A DNA stretch of 64,000 nucleotides from Brevundimonas poindexterae (GCF_020524625.1 NZ_JAIVLL010000006.1:1-64000), one strand, 5' to 3'; shown: positions 29,804-41,044, numbered from the stretch's first letter. Numbers and translations: made by a program. The notes: generated by a model not told the origin, from the letters alone.

Positions 29804-30726
29804 TGACGACGGCCGCGCCGGACGGTCGCGCCGCCCTGCTGGCGGGGTTGGGGTGCTATGTGCTGTGGGGGCTGTCGCCCCTGATCTATCAGCCCATGGG
29901 TGCGGCGGGGGCCGATGCCTTCGAGATCATGGGCCACCGGGCCGTCTGGGGCGTGGTCTGGGCCGCGGTGCTGGTCGTCTGGGCCCGGCAGTCGGATCAG
30001 GTGAAGGCCGCCTTTGCCGATCGCCGGACACTGGGCTGGCTGATCCTGTCGACCACGCTGATCGCGCTGAACTGGGGCCTGTTCGTCTGGGCGGTGAACC
30101 ACGGCCACACGCTGGAGACCAGCCTCGGCTACTATCTGAACCCGCTGTTCAACATGGCGCTGGGCGCATGGCTGTTCCGCGAGCGGCTGAGCCGGGCGGG
30201 ACTGGTGGCTATTGCGCTGGCGGCCACGGGCGTGGCCCTGCAGGCCGTGGCGCTGGGCCGGCTGCCGATCATCTCGCTGACGCTGGCGGTGTCGTTCGCC
30301 GCGTATGGGGTCATCCGGAAGCGCGTGCGGGCCGAGGCCCAGGCGGGCCTGTTTGTGGAATGCCTGATCATGGCGCCCTTCGGTCTGGCCTGGCTGATCT
30401 GGCTGCAGATGCAGGGCACGGGCGTGTTCTTCGACAGTCCGAACGCGGCCTTCTGGCTGGCCATGGCCGGGCCCGTGACGGTCGGCCCACTGGTGCTGTT
30501 CTCGTGGGCGGCCCGACGGCTGCCGCTGACGACCATCGGCTTCCTGCAGTTCATCGCCCCGACGATCAGCTTCGTCATCGGGGTGAGTCAGGGTGAGGAG
30601 TTCACTTGGCTGCGCGGGGTGTCGTTCGGCTTCATCTGGCTGGGGGCCGCTGTCTTCCTGTGGGCGGCGTGGCGGCGCGCTCGCCTGTCGCGCAAGGCCC
30701 TGGAATCGCAGGCCGAGCCGGTCTAA
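29803..30726 (+). CDS. rarD: RarD-type EamA/DMT-superfamily permease
   Basis: 307 residues with about ten membrane segments. The RarD signature is visible: YVLWGLSPLIYQ, EIMGHRAVWGVVW, NWGLFVWAVNHGHTLETSLGYYLNPL and GFLQFIAPTISF. Transport substrate is unknown; RarD was named from chloramphenicol sensitivity. It is coupled to asd by a one-base overlap and converges with hisN, whose stop overlaps by four bases. Confidence 0.92.
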   Translation: MTTAAPDGRAALLAGLGCYVLWGLSPLIYQPMGAAGADAFEIMGHRAVWGVVWAAVLVVWARQSDQVKAAFADRRTLGWLILSTTLIALNWGLFVWAVNHGHTLETSLGYYLNPLFNMALGAWLFRERLSRAGLVAIALAATGVALQAVALGRLPIISLTLAVSFAAYGVIRKRVRAEAQAGLFVECLIMAPFGLAWLIWLQMQGTGVFFDSPNAAFWLAMAGPVTVGPLVLFSWAARRLPLTTIGFLQFIAPTISFVIGVSQGEEFTWLRGVSFGFIWLGAAVFLWAAWRRARLSRKALESQAEPV

Positions 30727-31508
30727 CCGACCGCGCGGCGCAGCGTCAGGAGCGCCTGATCCGTGAGGGCGGCATCGCCCACAGCCAGAATGCGGCCGTC
30801 GTCACGGGGCGTTTCACCCAGCCAGTCGGTGACCCGCCCGCCCGCGGCCTCGATCAGGGCGACCAGGGCCGTCCAGTCCCAGGGCTTGAGACCCGTCTCG
30901 GCCACCAGATCGATGTGGCCCGAGGCCAGCATGGCATAGGCATAGGCGTCGCAGCCCAGCCGCGCGAGGCGGGCGGTCGCGCGGACCTGTCGCCAGCCGC
31001 CCAACTCGGCCCCGGTGAAGATGTCTGGGTCGGTGGTGGCGATGACGGCATCATTCAGTTTCGGGCAGGGGCGGGTGGCGATCGGCGTCTCGGCTCCGCG
31101 CGTGACGCAGCGCGCGCCGGACGGACCGCCGAGGAAGACTTCGTCGAGATAGGGCTGGGCGACGGCGCCCACCACGGGGCGTCCCCGATGGGTCAGGCCG
31201 ATCAATGTGGTCCACAGCGGCAGGCCGGCGACGAAGGCGCGGGTGCCGTCGACGGGATCCAGGACCCAGACATAGTCGGCGTCCGGGCGGTCGGCGCCGT
31301 ATTCCTCGCCGACGATGCCGTGGTCGGGAAAGTGCGACTCGATCAGGCGTCGCATGGCCGCCTCGGCGCCCCGGTCGGCCTCGGTCACCGGGTCGAAGGC
31401 GCCCGGTTTGCCCTTGTCCTCGGCGGCGGCCCCCGTGCGGAACAGGGGCAGGGTCACGTCGGCGGCGACGCGAGCGAGCTCGAGGGCGAAGGCTTCATGT
31501 GCGGTCAT
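30723..31508 (-). CDS. hisN: Histidinol-phosphatase of the inositol-monophosphatase family
   Basis: 261 residues. A Mg-dependent phosphatase: GEEYG, DPVDGTRAF and KPWDWTALVALIEAAGG give the metal-binding Glu and Asp residues. The closest named group is HisN, which removes phosphate from histidinol phosphate, but inositol-phosphate or sulfated-nucleotide phosphatases share these motifs. No his genes are adjacent, so the name is likely rather than sure. Confidence 0.88.
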   Translation of the reverse strand: MTAHEAFALELARVAADVTLPLFRTGAAAEDKGKPGAFDPVTEADRGAEAAMRRLIESHFPDHGIVGEEYGADRPDADYVWVLDPVDGTRAFVAGLPLWTTLIGLTHRGRPVVGAVAQPYLDEVFLGGPSGARCVTRGAETPIATRPCPKLNDAVIATTDPDIFTGAELGGWRQVRATARLARLGCDAYAYAMLASGHIDLVAETGLKPWDWTALVALIEAAGGRVTDWLGETPRDDGRILAVGDAALTDQALLTLRRAVG

Positions 31509-31549
31509 GGGTGGGCGGCATACAGACGCCGCCGCCCGTCGTCACCCAT

Positions 31550-31933
31550 TTAAGCTACGGCGTCGCCTTCAGAATGCAGCGACTTGGCCAGATCCAGCAG
31601 GCGACGGCGCGGACGCTCGCCCAGCTGATAGTAGGCCTGGATCAGGTCGAGGGTTTCCTTGCGCGAGAACATCTCGCCTCCGGCGCCGCCGGCGGTCTCG
31701 CTGCGCTCCAGCGCCTCGGTCAGGCCGTCGTAGAAATAGCTGACGGGCGTTTCCAGCGCCTCGGACAGCTGCCACAGGCGGGCGGCCGAGATGCGGTTGG
31801 CGCCGCACTCATACTTCTGGATCTGCTGGAAGCGGATGCCGACCTGGGTGGCCAGCTGCTGTTGCGTCAGGCCCAGAAGGCGGCGGCGGCGGCGCAGGCG
31901 GCGCCCCAGGTGAAGATCGATGTCAGTGGCCAT
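31550..31933 (-). CDS. XRE-family helix-turn-helix regulator
   Basis: 127 residues from the ATG at 31933, which has GGGGA seven bases upstream; ATG 31939 is an alternative. The helix-turn-helix is LGLTQQQLATQVGIRFQQIQ, preceded by a very basic run (GRRLRRRRR). The C-terminal half, with MFSRKETLDLIQAYYQLG, matches a conserved alphaproteobacterial group with one copy or more per genome. It probably represses a few genes; none can be named. The gene at 32128 lies divergently about 195 bp away. Confidence 0.88.
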   Translation of the reverse strand: MATDIDLHLGRRLRRRRRLLGLTQQQLATQVGIRFQQIQKYECGANRISAARLWQLSEALETPVSYFYDGLTEALERSETAGGAGGEMFSRKETLDLIQAYYQLGERPRRRLLDLAKSLHSEGDAVA

Positions 31934-32127
31934 GGCCATTTCCCCATGTTGCGACCTGTCCCGAAACGGAACGGCTCGCCCTTCACGCGGCAAACCTCGT
32001 GCCGGGGTCGCGTGACGGGGGAATGACGGCGGTATGCGAATCCCGATGGGGCGCGGCCTGCATGCAACCCGGGGGCAGGGGCGCGCATTAAAGGTTCAGC
32101 TTGGACGCTCTAAGGAAGGAAGCTCAC

Positions 32128-32370
32128 ATGAATATCATTTTCTGGATCATCGTCGGTATCATTGCCGGCTGGCTGGCTGAACAGATCATGGGCCGCAGCC
32201 ACGGCCTTCTCACCAATCTGATCGTCGGTATCGTGGGTGCCGTGATCGGTGGTGTCCTGGCCAATGCCCTCGGCTTTGCCTGGGGTGGCTGGATCGGTTC
32301 GACCATCGTCGCCACCATCGGCGCCATCATCCTGCTGTTCCTGCTGGGACTGGTGAAGCGTCGCGCCTGA
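32128..32370 (+). CDS. GlsB/YeaQ/YmgE-family membrane protein
   Basis: 80 residues from the ATG at 32128 with AAGGAAGGA seven bases upstream. Three short hydrophobic segments, Gly-rich (IIVGIIAGWLAE, LIVGIVGAVIGG, STIVATIGAIILLF), ending KRRA. It is a transglycosylase-associated-type stress membrane protein, an inner-membrane protein of unknown activity often induced by stress. It is followed by a strong terminator shared with typA. Confidence 0.9.
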   Translation: MNIIFWIIVGIIAGWLAEQIMGRSHGLLTNLIVGIVGAVIGGVLANALGFAWGGWIGSTIVATIGAIILLFLLGLVKRRA

Positions 32371-32392
32371 TCGGCTGACGATCTGAAAACAG

Positions 32393-32425
32393 AAAGGGCG
32401 GCTCCCTGCGGAGCCGCCCTTTTTC
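32393..32425. terminator. Bidirectional terminator between the GlsB-type gene and typA
   Basis: A 13-bp stem (32393-32405 with 32410-32422) closes on CTGC. An A-rich left flank and a T-run on the right make it able to work on both strands, as expected between convergent genes. Confidence 0.92.
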
Positions 32426-32447
32426 ATGTCCGGAAGGAACGCCAGCC

Positions 32448-34280
<1,833 letters not shown>

Positions 34281-34451
34281 GGAGCTATCAGACGTGCAGG
34301 GCGGCCGGCAGATGCGGGCCGCAGGGTGAGGGCGACGGTGCGGGGAGCGCGCGCCTCATACAGGTCCGGGCGACGAAAGGCCAGCCGTCGCCGGTTTTCA
34401 TTGCCGGGGAGGAGGGGCCCCGGCGCCGCTCCGGACGCCAAGGCCCTTGGA

Positions 34452-36506
34452 TCAGACTTTCGCCGAGCGTCCGCGGACCCAGCTGTAGAGCGCAAAGGTC
34501 AGGACGACGAAGGCGACAATGCCCGCAGTCATGGCCGGCCAAGCGCTGCCCTCGGGCAGCAGGGCCAGTGGCGCCTCGTTGCGGGTGGCGACGATGATGC
34601 CGGCGTAGATGACGCCGAACAGGCTCTCGCCGACGATCAGGCCGGACGCCAGCAACACGCCCATGCGCCGCGCCACATCGGCAAAGCGGGTGCCCGAGAC
34701 GGCCCGGTCATACAGCCAGCCGCAGACGGCGCCCACGACCAGCATCATGGTGACGGCGGCCGGCAGGTAGAAGCCGATGCCGACGGCCAGCGGCGGCAGC
34801 TTGATCCGCCCCTTGCTGGCGCCCGACAGCACGATGTCGAGGACGATGATGACGACGCCGATCAGGGCGCCGAGGCCGATCAGGTCCCAGCGCAGGTCGC
34901 CGCCGATCACGCCGCGGGCGAGCGCCGAGATCAGGGTGGCTTGCGGGGCGGCCAGGGGCTGGTTGGCGATGCCGGGAGGGCCCCCCTCGAAGCCGAACGC
35001 GCCGTTCATCTGGTTCAGGATGAAGGGGATGACCAGGGCGCCGGCGACCACGCCGACGATCAGGGCCGTCTGCTGGCGCCAGGGGGTGGCGCCGACCAGC
35101 TGGCCGGTCTTGAGGTCCTGGAGGTTGTCATTGGCGATGACCGCGACGGCAAAGACCACGGCAGTGACGATCAGGGCAAAGGCGATGATGGCGGGATCGG
35201 CGGGCACGCCGGCCACGGCCATGACGCCCAGCATCAGCACCGAGGCGATGACGATGGCGAGGATGCCGACGCCCGAGACCGGGCTGTTCGACGAGCCGAT
35301 CAGGCCGGCCATATAGCCGCAGATGGCCGCCACGGCGAAGCCGATCAGGGTCACATAGACCAGCCCGCCGGCGACCAGCATGGCGGTCGATCCGGCCAGA
35401 ACCGGCGTGGTCTGGGCGAACCAGGCCAGCACGGCGGTGATGCCGGCGAGCGCGGCCAACGACAGGCCGCCGACGATCCGGATCGGAATGTCCTGCTCGG
35501 TGATGTCCAGGGCCATGCCCTCATTGCGGCGGGCCTGGGCGGCCAGCGCCGAGGTGAGGCCGCCGATCAGGGGGCCGGCCAGCTTGATCAGGGTCCAGAT
35601 GGCGGCCACGCCGATCACGCCGGCGCCCATGAAGCGAACCTCGCGGCTCCAGACGGTCCCGGCCAGCTCCTCGGCGGACACGCCCGCAGGCAGGGTGCCG
35701 GCGATCGAGGGAATGCCGTGGGCGGTCAGCCAGGCGATGGTGTCGGGCGAGGTCAGGATCGGCACGGCGATCGCCCAGGCCAGGATCAGGCCGAACAGCT
35801 GGGCCAGACCAACCGACAGGCCGATCAGATGGCCCGCGCCCAGCAGGGCGAACTGCATGCCGAAGCCCATGCCCGTCGCGCCGCCGCCCAGGGCGGCCGG
35901 CAGTTTGAAGTAGCGGGCGGCTTCTCCGGCAAAGGCCCGGGCGGCGATCAGCCAAGCATAGACGGCCGAGACCACGGCGCCGACGACAACGACCAGCAGG
36001 CCGGCCTTGTTCTCGCGGACGGCGCTTTCGGTCTGCTGGGCGCCGCGCGAGCCGACCTTCAGCACCTCGGCGGCGGCGACGCCTTCGGGGTAGGGCAGGC
36101 CGCCGCCGGTGACGAGCGCCCGTCGCAGCGGGATGGAGAAGGTCACGCCCAGAATGCCGCCGAAGATGCAGATCAGGGTCGAGATCCAGAAGGGGAATTC
36201 CAGCCACCAGCCGATCATCACCAGCCCGGGCAGGACGAAGATGATCGAGCTCATCGCGCCGCCGACCGAGGCGACGGTCTGGACGGTCATGTTTTCCCAG
36301 ATGGTCGAGGTGCGGAAGCCGCGCAGCAGGGCCATGGAAATGACCGCCGCCGGAATGGCCGAGGCGAAGGTCAGGCCGACCTTGAGCCCCAGATAGGTGT
36401 TGGCGGCGGTGAAGATCACCGCCAGTACGCAGCCCAGCACGAGCGCGCGGAGCGTCAGTTCAAGGCGCCGGCGCTTTCCGGACGCGGAAGTATCGATGTC
36501 GGTCAT
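34452..36506 (-). CDS. Oligopeptide transporter (OPT) family protein
   Basis: 684 residues with about 14-16 hydrophobic segments, an inner-membrane secondary transporter. LTLRALVLGCVLAVIFTAANTYLGLKVG and GGGLPYPEGVAAAEVLKVG (each quoted here in part) are the conserved OPT segments, followed by NDNLQDLKTGQLVGATPWRQQ. Bacterial OPT members are proton-driven peptide importers in a few cases. The gene stands alone, with 130 bases of non-coding DNA upstream. Substrate is unknown. Confidence 0.9.
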   Translation of the reverse strand: MTDIDTSASGKRRRLELTLRALVLGCVLAVIFTAANTYLGLKVGLTFASAIPAAVISMALLRGFRTSTIWENMTVQTVASVGGAMSSIIFVLPGLVMIGWWLEFPFWISTLICIFGGILGVTFSIPLRRALVTGGGLPYPEGVAAAEVLKVGSRGAQQTESAVRENKAGLLVVVVGAVVSAVYAWLIAARAFAGEAARYFKLPAALGGGATGMGFGMQFALLGAGHLIGLSVGLAQLFGLILAWAIAVPILTSPDTIAWLTAHGIPSIAGTLPAGVSAEELAGTVWSREVRFMGAGVIGVAAIWTLIKLAGPLIGGLTSALAAQARRNEGMALDITEQDIPIRIVGGLSLAALAGITAVLAWFAQTTPVLAGSTAMLVAGGLVYVTLIGFAVAAICGYMAGLIGSSNSPVSGVGILAIVIASVLMLGVMAVAGVPADPAIIAFALIVTAVVFAVAVIANDNLQDLKTGQLVGATPWRQQTALIVGVVAGALVIPFILNQMNGAFGFEGGPPGIANQPLAAPQATLISALARGVIGGDLRWDLIGLGALIGVVIIVLDIVLSGASKGRIKLPPLAVGIGFYLPAAVTMMLVVGAVCGWLYDRAVSGTRFADVARRMGVLLASGLIVGESLFGVIYAGIIVATRNEAPLALLPEGSAWPAMTAGIVAFVVLTFALYSWVRGRSAKV

Positions 36507-36637
36507 GATGGTCCCCTCGTTGAGGGGAACCTAGGCCCGGGAAGCGCCTCCCGACAACTGGATTTGCAGACCGCCTGGCCTCCTCCGTCGCAAAAGGCCG
36601 GGGCGGGTCGGACCTCAACGCTCCGGGGTCGAAACCG

Positions 36638-38224
36638 TCAGGGGGCGTCCGGGGTCGGCGCCGGCCCCGAGGTGCACGGGGCCGGTCGACTGGCGGCCCC
36701 GCCGGTCACCACGAACAGATGGCGCGTCCGGCGGCCGATCCGTCCGGTCCTCACCGTGACGGGGGCGAGGCGGCGTGCGGCCGGAAGGCGATCCATGTCA
36801 GGGCAGGCCGTAGCCAGCAGGGCGGGGCGCCCTGCGTCGGCGGCGTCCAGCGCGCGGGTCATCTCATAGTAGTTGGCCGGCCCCTGCCCCTCCGGGGTCG
36901 GCCAGACGCGCACCTGAAGGGGACTGTTCCGAAGGTAATAGGTCAGCTGGGCGGCGTCGGCCCGCGTCTCGGCGATCACGGTGCTGACCCCCTGTTCCCG
37001 TGCCTGCCTTGCGACCGCCCGGGACAGGTCGGACCAGCCGCGGACCTGCCTGTACGGCTCGCTCCCGGACACGCCGACCCGGTCCGGCCAGGCATCTCCC
37101 ACCAGCAGCAGAGCCTGAAGCGCCACCCCGAGAAGAAGCCCGACCGGCCAGAGGGGGAGGCGCTGCCGTGCAAACAGCAGCCCACTGAGGACCCAGACCG
37201 CGATCAGGGCCGTGGCCGCCCAATTGGCATGGGCCCGACCCATAAAGGCCAGCACCGTCAGAGCCAGCAGGACCGGCAGCGACAGCGCCAGCAACAGCCG
37301 CTCGTCCGGGCGGAGCGTCGAGCCGCGGGCGGCCTCCATGGCGACCGCCGCCAATGCCACCGGCCCGGCCAGAAGGAATTGCGCCGCGATGAACTCAAGG
37401 CCGCTGCCGACGTCCAGCGCCAGACCCTCGCCCCGGGCATTGTCGGCCGTGTGCTGAAGGGTGACGGCACCGTTCAGGGCGTTCCAGGCGAGGTTGGGAC
37501 TGAAGATGAACAGACCGGCGGCCAGGGCCAGCCAGACGTCGGGCCGCCGGAGGGTCCGTCGGCTGTCAGCGTCGACCAGCGCGGCGATCGCCAGACAGGG
37601 CAGCAGATAGGCCATGGCATATTTGGAGAGCAGGCCGAGGCCGAAGGACACGGCCATCAGGGCCAGCCAGCCCCGGCCGCTCCCCGCCCGGAGCCGCAGG
37701 AAGGCCAGCACAGCCAGCGCCCAGAACATCAGCAGCGGTGCGTCGGTCGAGGCGATCCGCGCCGAGAAGGCTGCGCCGGGGGCCAGCAGCACGCCGAGGC
37801 CCGCCCACCACGCCGCCCTGCGTCCGCCGAGGGTGGCGGCGGTGGCCGAAACAGCGAGGGCGGTGATCGCCCAGCTCAGGGTCGAGGGGGCACGGACGCA
37901 GGCCTCGGTCGATCCGCACAGGGGCTCGGCCGCAGCGATCATCCAGGCCAGAAATGGCGGCTTGGAAAAATAGCCCCAGGCGAGGTTCTGGCTCCACGCC
38001 CAGTATTGGGCTTCATCGACATAGAGGTCGGTCCGGGCGGTCCACAGGCCGATCAGGCGCACGGCGGTGAGGGCCGCGACAGCGCCAACCAGGCCGAGAG
38101 GGATCAGGCCAGGGCGGGATCCCCCTGCCGCGCGCGACGTCTGCGCCGCGCCCGGCGCGCCGCCAGGGGGCAGTGGAGCATAAGGCGATGTAGAAGGCAG
38201 AGAACCAGAGCGGTGATGGCCCAT
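36638..38224 (-). CDS. GT39/ArnT-like glycosyltransferase
   Basis: 528 residues. A multi-span membrane glycosyltransferase using polyprenyl-phosphate sugars. TDLYVDEAQYWAWSQ has the catalytic acidic pair of the GT39/ArnT group, and FSKPPFLAWMIA and SARIASTDAPLLMFWA follow. About 11 hydrophobic segments and a C-terminal periplasmic part with VIAETRADAAQLTYYL. The only ATG in frame (38224) makes the gene overlap the PAP2 gene upstream by 121 bases, which is unusual but the overlap region is not required by the family. It may modify lipid A or a cell-surface glycan; with the PAP2 gene it could form a lipid A-modifying pair. Confidence 0.85.
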   Translation of the reverse strand: MGHHRSGSLPSTSPYAPLPPGGAPGAAQTSRAAGGSRPGLIPLGLVGAVAALTAVRLIGLWTARTDLYVDEAQYWAWSQNLAWGYFSKPPFLAWMIAAAEPLCGSTEACVRAPSTLSWAITALAVSATAATLGGRRAAWWAGLGVLLAPGAAFSARIASTDAPLLMFWALAVLAFLRLRAGSGRGWLALMAVSFGLGLLSKYAMAYLLPCLAIAALVDADSRRTLRRPDVWLALAAGLFIFSPNLAWNALNGAVTLQHTADNARGEGLALDVGSGLEFIAAQFLLAGPVALAAVAMEAARGSTLRPDERLLLALSLPVLLALTVLAFMGRAHANWAATALIAVWVLSGLLFARQRLPLWPVGLLLGVALQALLLVGDAWPDRVGVSGSEPYRQVRGWSDLSRAVARQAREQGVSTVIAETRADAAQLTYYLRNSPLQVRVWPTPEGQGPANYYEMTRALDAADAGRPALLATACPDMDRLPAARRLAPVTVRTGRIGRRTRHLFVVTGGAASRPAPCTSGPAPTPDAP

Positions 38225-38928
38225 GACAACACAATGTCCGACAGGAAGTGACCGCCGAACACCAGGCGGTTGAACGACAGGGCGGCCGCGTAGGCGAAGG
38301 CCGCCGGGATCAGGATGGCGCGCCACGGTTGCGGCGTCATGACGACCGCTGCCGCCGCAATCCAGGCGGCGGAAGAGGCCTCGCCCGAGACAAAGGAACA
38401 GTTGGAGGCGCACTGGTCGGTCATCGCCCAGGCCCGGGTGAAAACGGCCTCGCCGCCGAATGTGTCGATCTGGATCGGGCGGGCCCGGCCCCAGCTGGAC
38501 TTGAACAGGCCGTTCACGACCAGACCCGAGGCCATAGCCAGGCCGGCGATCAGGAACAGCGCCTTCCTCGCCTCGCGGCGACGGGTCCACACGCCGCGCA
38601 CGGCAACGACGAGTAACGCCAGCAGGACCAGACCCATGACCCAGGTCGACGACCGGCGCAACGCCTTCAGCGCCGGGTGAGAGGCGGCGACGAACCCTTG
38701 ATCGGCATCGAAGAAGACCTGGCTGACGGCAAGATCCACGCCCGGAAGCAGGACGAAGAAGGCCGACAGGATGACGGTCGCGACGAGGGCGACGTGCACG
38801 GGCGAGGCGGTGTCGATGCCTGCGGCCCACGACAGCCTGAGCCGCTGGATCTCCCGGCGCAGGCCGTGCGGGGTTCCGGTCCATCGACCGGCCGGGGCCG
38901 CTCCGGACACCGTCTCCACATGCGTCAT
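38104..38928 (-). CDS. PAP2-family membrane phosphatase (lipid phosphatase type)
   Basis: 274 residues from the ATG at 38928, with GGGGA five bases upstream; the open frame further up is unlikely coding. Six hydrophobic segments. The first catalytic motif is KSSWGRARP (Kx6RP), the third is NRLVFGGHFLSD (SRx5Hx3D). The second reads FVSGEAS, with Glu where His is usual in PSGH; I recall this SGE form in other alphaproteobacterial lipid phosphatases, so it is probably a subfamily trait. Substrates could be lipid A, undecaprenyl diphosphate or phosphatidylglycerol phosphate. It precedes and overlaps the GT39-type gene. Confidence 0.87.
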   Translation of the reverse strand: MTHVETVSGAAPAGRWTGTPHGLRREIQRLRLSWAAGIDTASPVHVALVATVILSAFFVLLPGVDLAVSQVFFDADQGFVAASHPALKALRRSSTWVMGLVLLALLVVAVRGVWTRRREARKALFLIAGLAMASGLVVNGLFKSSWGRARPIQIDTFGGEAVFTRAWAMTDQCASNCSFVSGEASSAAWIAAAAVVMTPQPWRAILIPAAFAYAAALSFNRLVFGGHFLSDIVLSWAITALVLCLLHRLMLHCPLAARRARRRRRARQGDPALA

Positions 38929-39266
38929 CGATTTCCCCGAACCGGACGTCGCCCGGGGAATGCGAATGCCTGACTCGTGCGGCGCCCGCGTCACCGATCC
39001 GTGTGGGCCCGGTGTCGTTTCGGCGCCGGTTCTGTTGCAGGCCGTCCCGGATCGGACGGACGGCGGGGACAGGTTCAGCGTGTCCGCGGGTCGCGGACTC
39101 ATGGGTAGGAGCTCATCGGTCTTGCCGTCCGGGCTGGCGCTTGCGGTACGGGAAGCACTGATGAGGGAGGCCGGGAGACCCGGCTAACGCCAATGCACGA
39201 ACGGTCGTCCTGGCTGCACGAGTGGCGCGATCAGGGCACGAAAGTCGCGCCCGGCCTCACGAAAGG
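38929..39266. other. Non-coding gap between the PAP2 and second LytTR genes
   Basis: This 338-base stretch holds no gene I can support. The PAP2 frame stays open through part of it (to 39102), but the text there is not protein-like and lacks a ribosome site. A 6-bp GC hairpin lies at 39170-39184 and may be a weak terminator for the LytTR gene. The PAP2 promoter is expected here, but no consensus is clear. Confidence 0.5.
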
Positions 39267-40064
39267 TCAGGCCCGCGCGAGGTTGGCGGCCACCTCTGCC
39301 CGCCGGTTTCGCGCCACCGGCAGGGTCAGACCGTTGGACAGACGCACGGTGGTGCGGCCCCCCTCCCGCGTCACCTCGGCGACGAACGCCGGGTCGATCC
39401 AGTGCGAGCGATGGATGCGGACCCCGGCGTCGGGACACAACTGCTCAAGGGCCTCGCCGAAGCCCTGCAGGATCAGGCTGTCGCCCCTCGTGGTATGGAC
39501 CCGCAGATAATGCAGCTCTGCGCTCAGGGCGATGAGTTGCCCCCGTCGACCCGGCGGCAGCCGCCGCATGAAATCCGGCTCCGCGCCCTGACCGTTGCCC
39601 TCTGGCGTTGACGGGGGCGCCGGCTCGGACAGGCGCAGAAACCGCACGGCGTTCAGGCCCAGCCAGACCAGGGTCGCCGGGGCGGCGAGGCTGGCCCATT
39701 CCTCGATCAGCCCGACCCAGGTCCAGCCGCTCGCTTCGGCGGGATCGAGGGGGCCGACCATCAGATGGTCGAGCAGCAGCGCTATCGGCGTCAGAACGGT
39801 CGACGCCAGGATTCCCGCCGCCAGGATTGCGGCCCAGGGGTTGGCCTTGGGCGCGACATGGCGGGAGACGAGGACCTGCGCCCCCTGTGCGAGCGCGAGG
39901 AACAGGAAGACATGCGCGCCCCAGAAAGCGATCAGCGCGGGCACACTCAACACCTGCGTCGGCGTCGGCTCCAGAAAGACGAACAGGGCGGTCAGGCCTG
40001 CGCCCGCCGTGGCCAGAAAGCCGGGCCATGTGCGCGTCGGGTCGATCCGCTCAAGCAGGGTCAT
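39267..40064 (-). CDS. Second membrane-anchored LytTR regulator
   Basis: 265 residues. Four N-terminal hydrophobic segments (about 14-32, 38-62, 74-98 and 118-140), a Pro-rich linker, then a LytTR DNA-binding domain (LIALSAELHYLRVHT, IHRSHWIDPAFVAEV, VARNRRAEVAANL). The same architecture as the protein at 11606-12361, so the two are probably paralogues. It is divergent from mutM, with 113 bases between the starts. Target genes are unknown; LytTR regulators often act on their neighbours. Confidence 0.87.
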   Translation of the reverse strand: MTLLERIDPTRTWPGFLATAGAGLTALFVFLEPTPTQVLSVPALIAFWGAHVFLFLALAQGAQVLVSRHVAPKANPWAAILAAGILASTVLTPIALLLDHLMVGPLDPAEASGWTWVGLIEEWASLAAPATLVWLGLNAVRFLRLSEPAPPSTPEGNGQGAEPDFMRRLPPGRRGQLIALSAELHYLRVHTTRGDSLILQGFGEALEQLCPDAGVRIHRSHWIDPAFVAEVTREGGRTTVRLSNGLTLPVARNRRAEVAANLARA

Positions 40065-40177
40065 GGCCGAGAAATACCACCACTGCCCGGCAAGCCAAGC
40101 GACAGACTGCCCTTTCGGCGTGTCGCTGTCGCCGCCCGTCTGCTAGGGACCGGGCAGTTGTTCCGAAGGCCCATGCG

Positions 40178-41041
40178 ATGCCCGAACTTCCCGAGGTCGA
40201 AACCGTCAGGCGGGGTCTGGAGCCGGTGCTGGCCGGGGCCACCCTTGGCCGGGTGCGCCAGAACCGCGCCGATCTGCGCTTTCCGTTCCCCGACCGGTTC
40301 GCGGACCGGCTGGAGGGGGCGACCGTGCTGTCGGTCGGGCGCCGGGCCAAATATCTGCAGCTGCCGCTGTCGACGGGCGAGACCTGGGTGACCCATCTGG
40401 GCATGACCGGGCGGTTCACCCTGGATGGCGATCCGCTGGGGGAGTTCGAGACCGATGCCCCGGCGCGCGGGCCGCACGAACATCTCAGCCTGTGTGCCAC
40501 GCGAGACGGAACGGCCACGCGGGTCGGCTATGCCGACGCGCGCCGGTTCGGCTTCATGGGCCTGATCCCGACCGATGAGGTCGAGGCGCATCCGTGGTTC
40601 GCCGGCCTGGGCCCCGAGCCGATGGGCAACGGCTTTTCTGCGGATCATCTGAAGGCCCGCTTCAGGGGCCGCAATCAGCCGGTCAAGGTGGCCCTGTTGG
40701 ACCAACGGCATGTGGCGGGGCTGGGCAATATCTATGTGTGCGAGGCGCTGTGGCGGGCGCAGATCTCGCCCTTTGCCGCGTCGGGCAGCCTGTCGGCCGC
40801 GCGGCTGGAGCGGCTGACGGTCGCCGTGCGCGATGTGCTGGCCGAAGCCATTGCGGCGGGCGGATCGACCCTGCGTGACTTTGCCAATGCCGAGGGCGGG
40901 CAGGGCTATTTCCAGCACCGCTTTGATGTCTATGGCCGGGAAGGAAAGCCCTGTCGCCGCAATGAAGACCATCCGGTCATCCGGCGCGAGGTCCAGGGCG
41001 GTCGCTCGACCTTCTGGTGCCCGGCCTGTCAGAGGAGGTAG
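40178..41041 (+). CDS. mutM: Formamidopyrimidine-DNA glycosylase with altered zinc finger
   Basis: 287 residues. It removes 8-oxoguanine and formamidopyrimidines from DNA. The N terminus PELPEVETVRRGL has the catalytic Pro-Glu, and HVAGLGNIYVCE and the Lys of GRRAKYL are present. The C-terminal zinc finger is unusual: it normally reads CxxC-x16-CxxC, but here C259 is followed by Asn262 in place of the second Cys, with two extra residues including His265, before C281 and C284. Zinc binding may use His265 or be lost. It begins the conserved run mutM - DUF1697 - echA - rpsT - dnaA. Confidence 0.94.
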   Translation: MPELPEVETVRRGLEPVLAGATLGRVRQNRADLRFPFPDRFADRLEGATVLSVGRRAKYLQLPLSTGETWVTHLGMTGRFTLDGDPLGEFETDAPARGPHEHLSLCATRDGTATRVGYADARRFGFMGLIPTDEVEAHPWFAGLGPEPMGNGFSADHLKARFRGRNQPVKVALLDQRHVAGLGNIYVCEALWRAQISPFAASGSLSAARLERLTVAVRDVLAEAIAAGGSTLRDFANAEGGQGYFQHRFDVYGREGKPCRRNEDHPVIRREVQGGRSTFWCPACQRR

Positions 41042-41044
41042 GGC

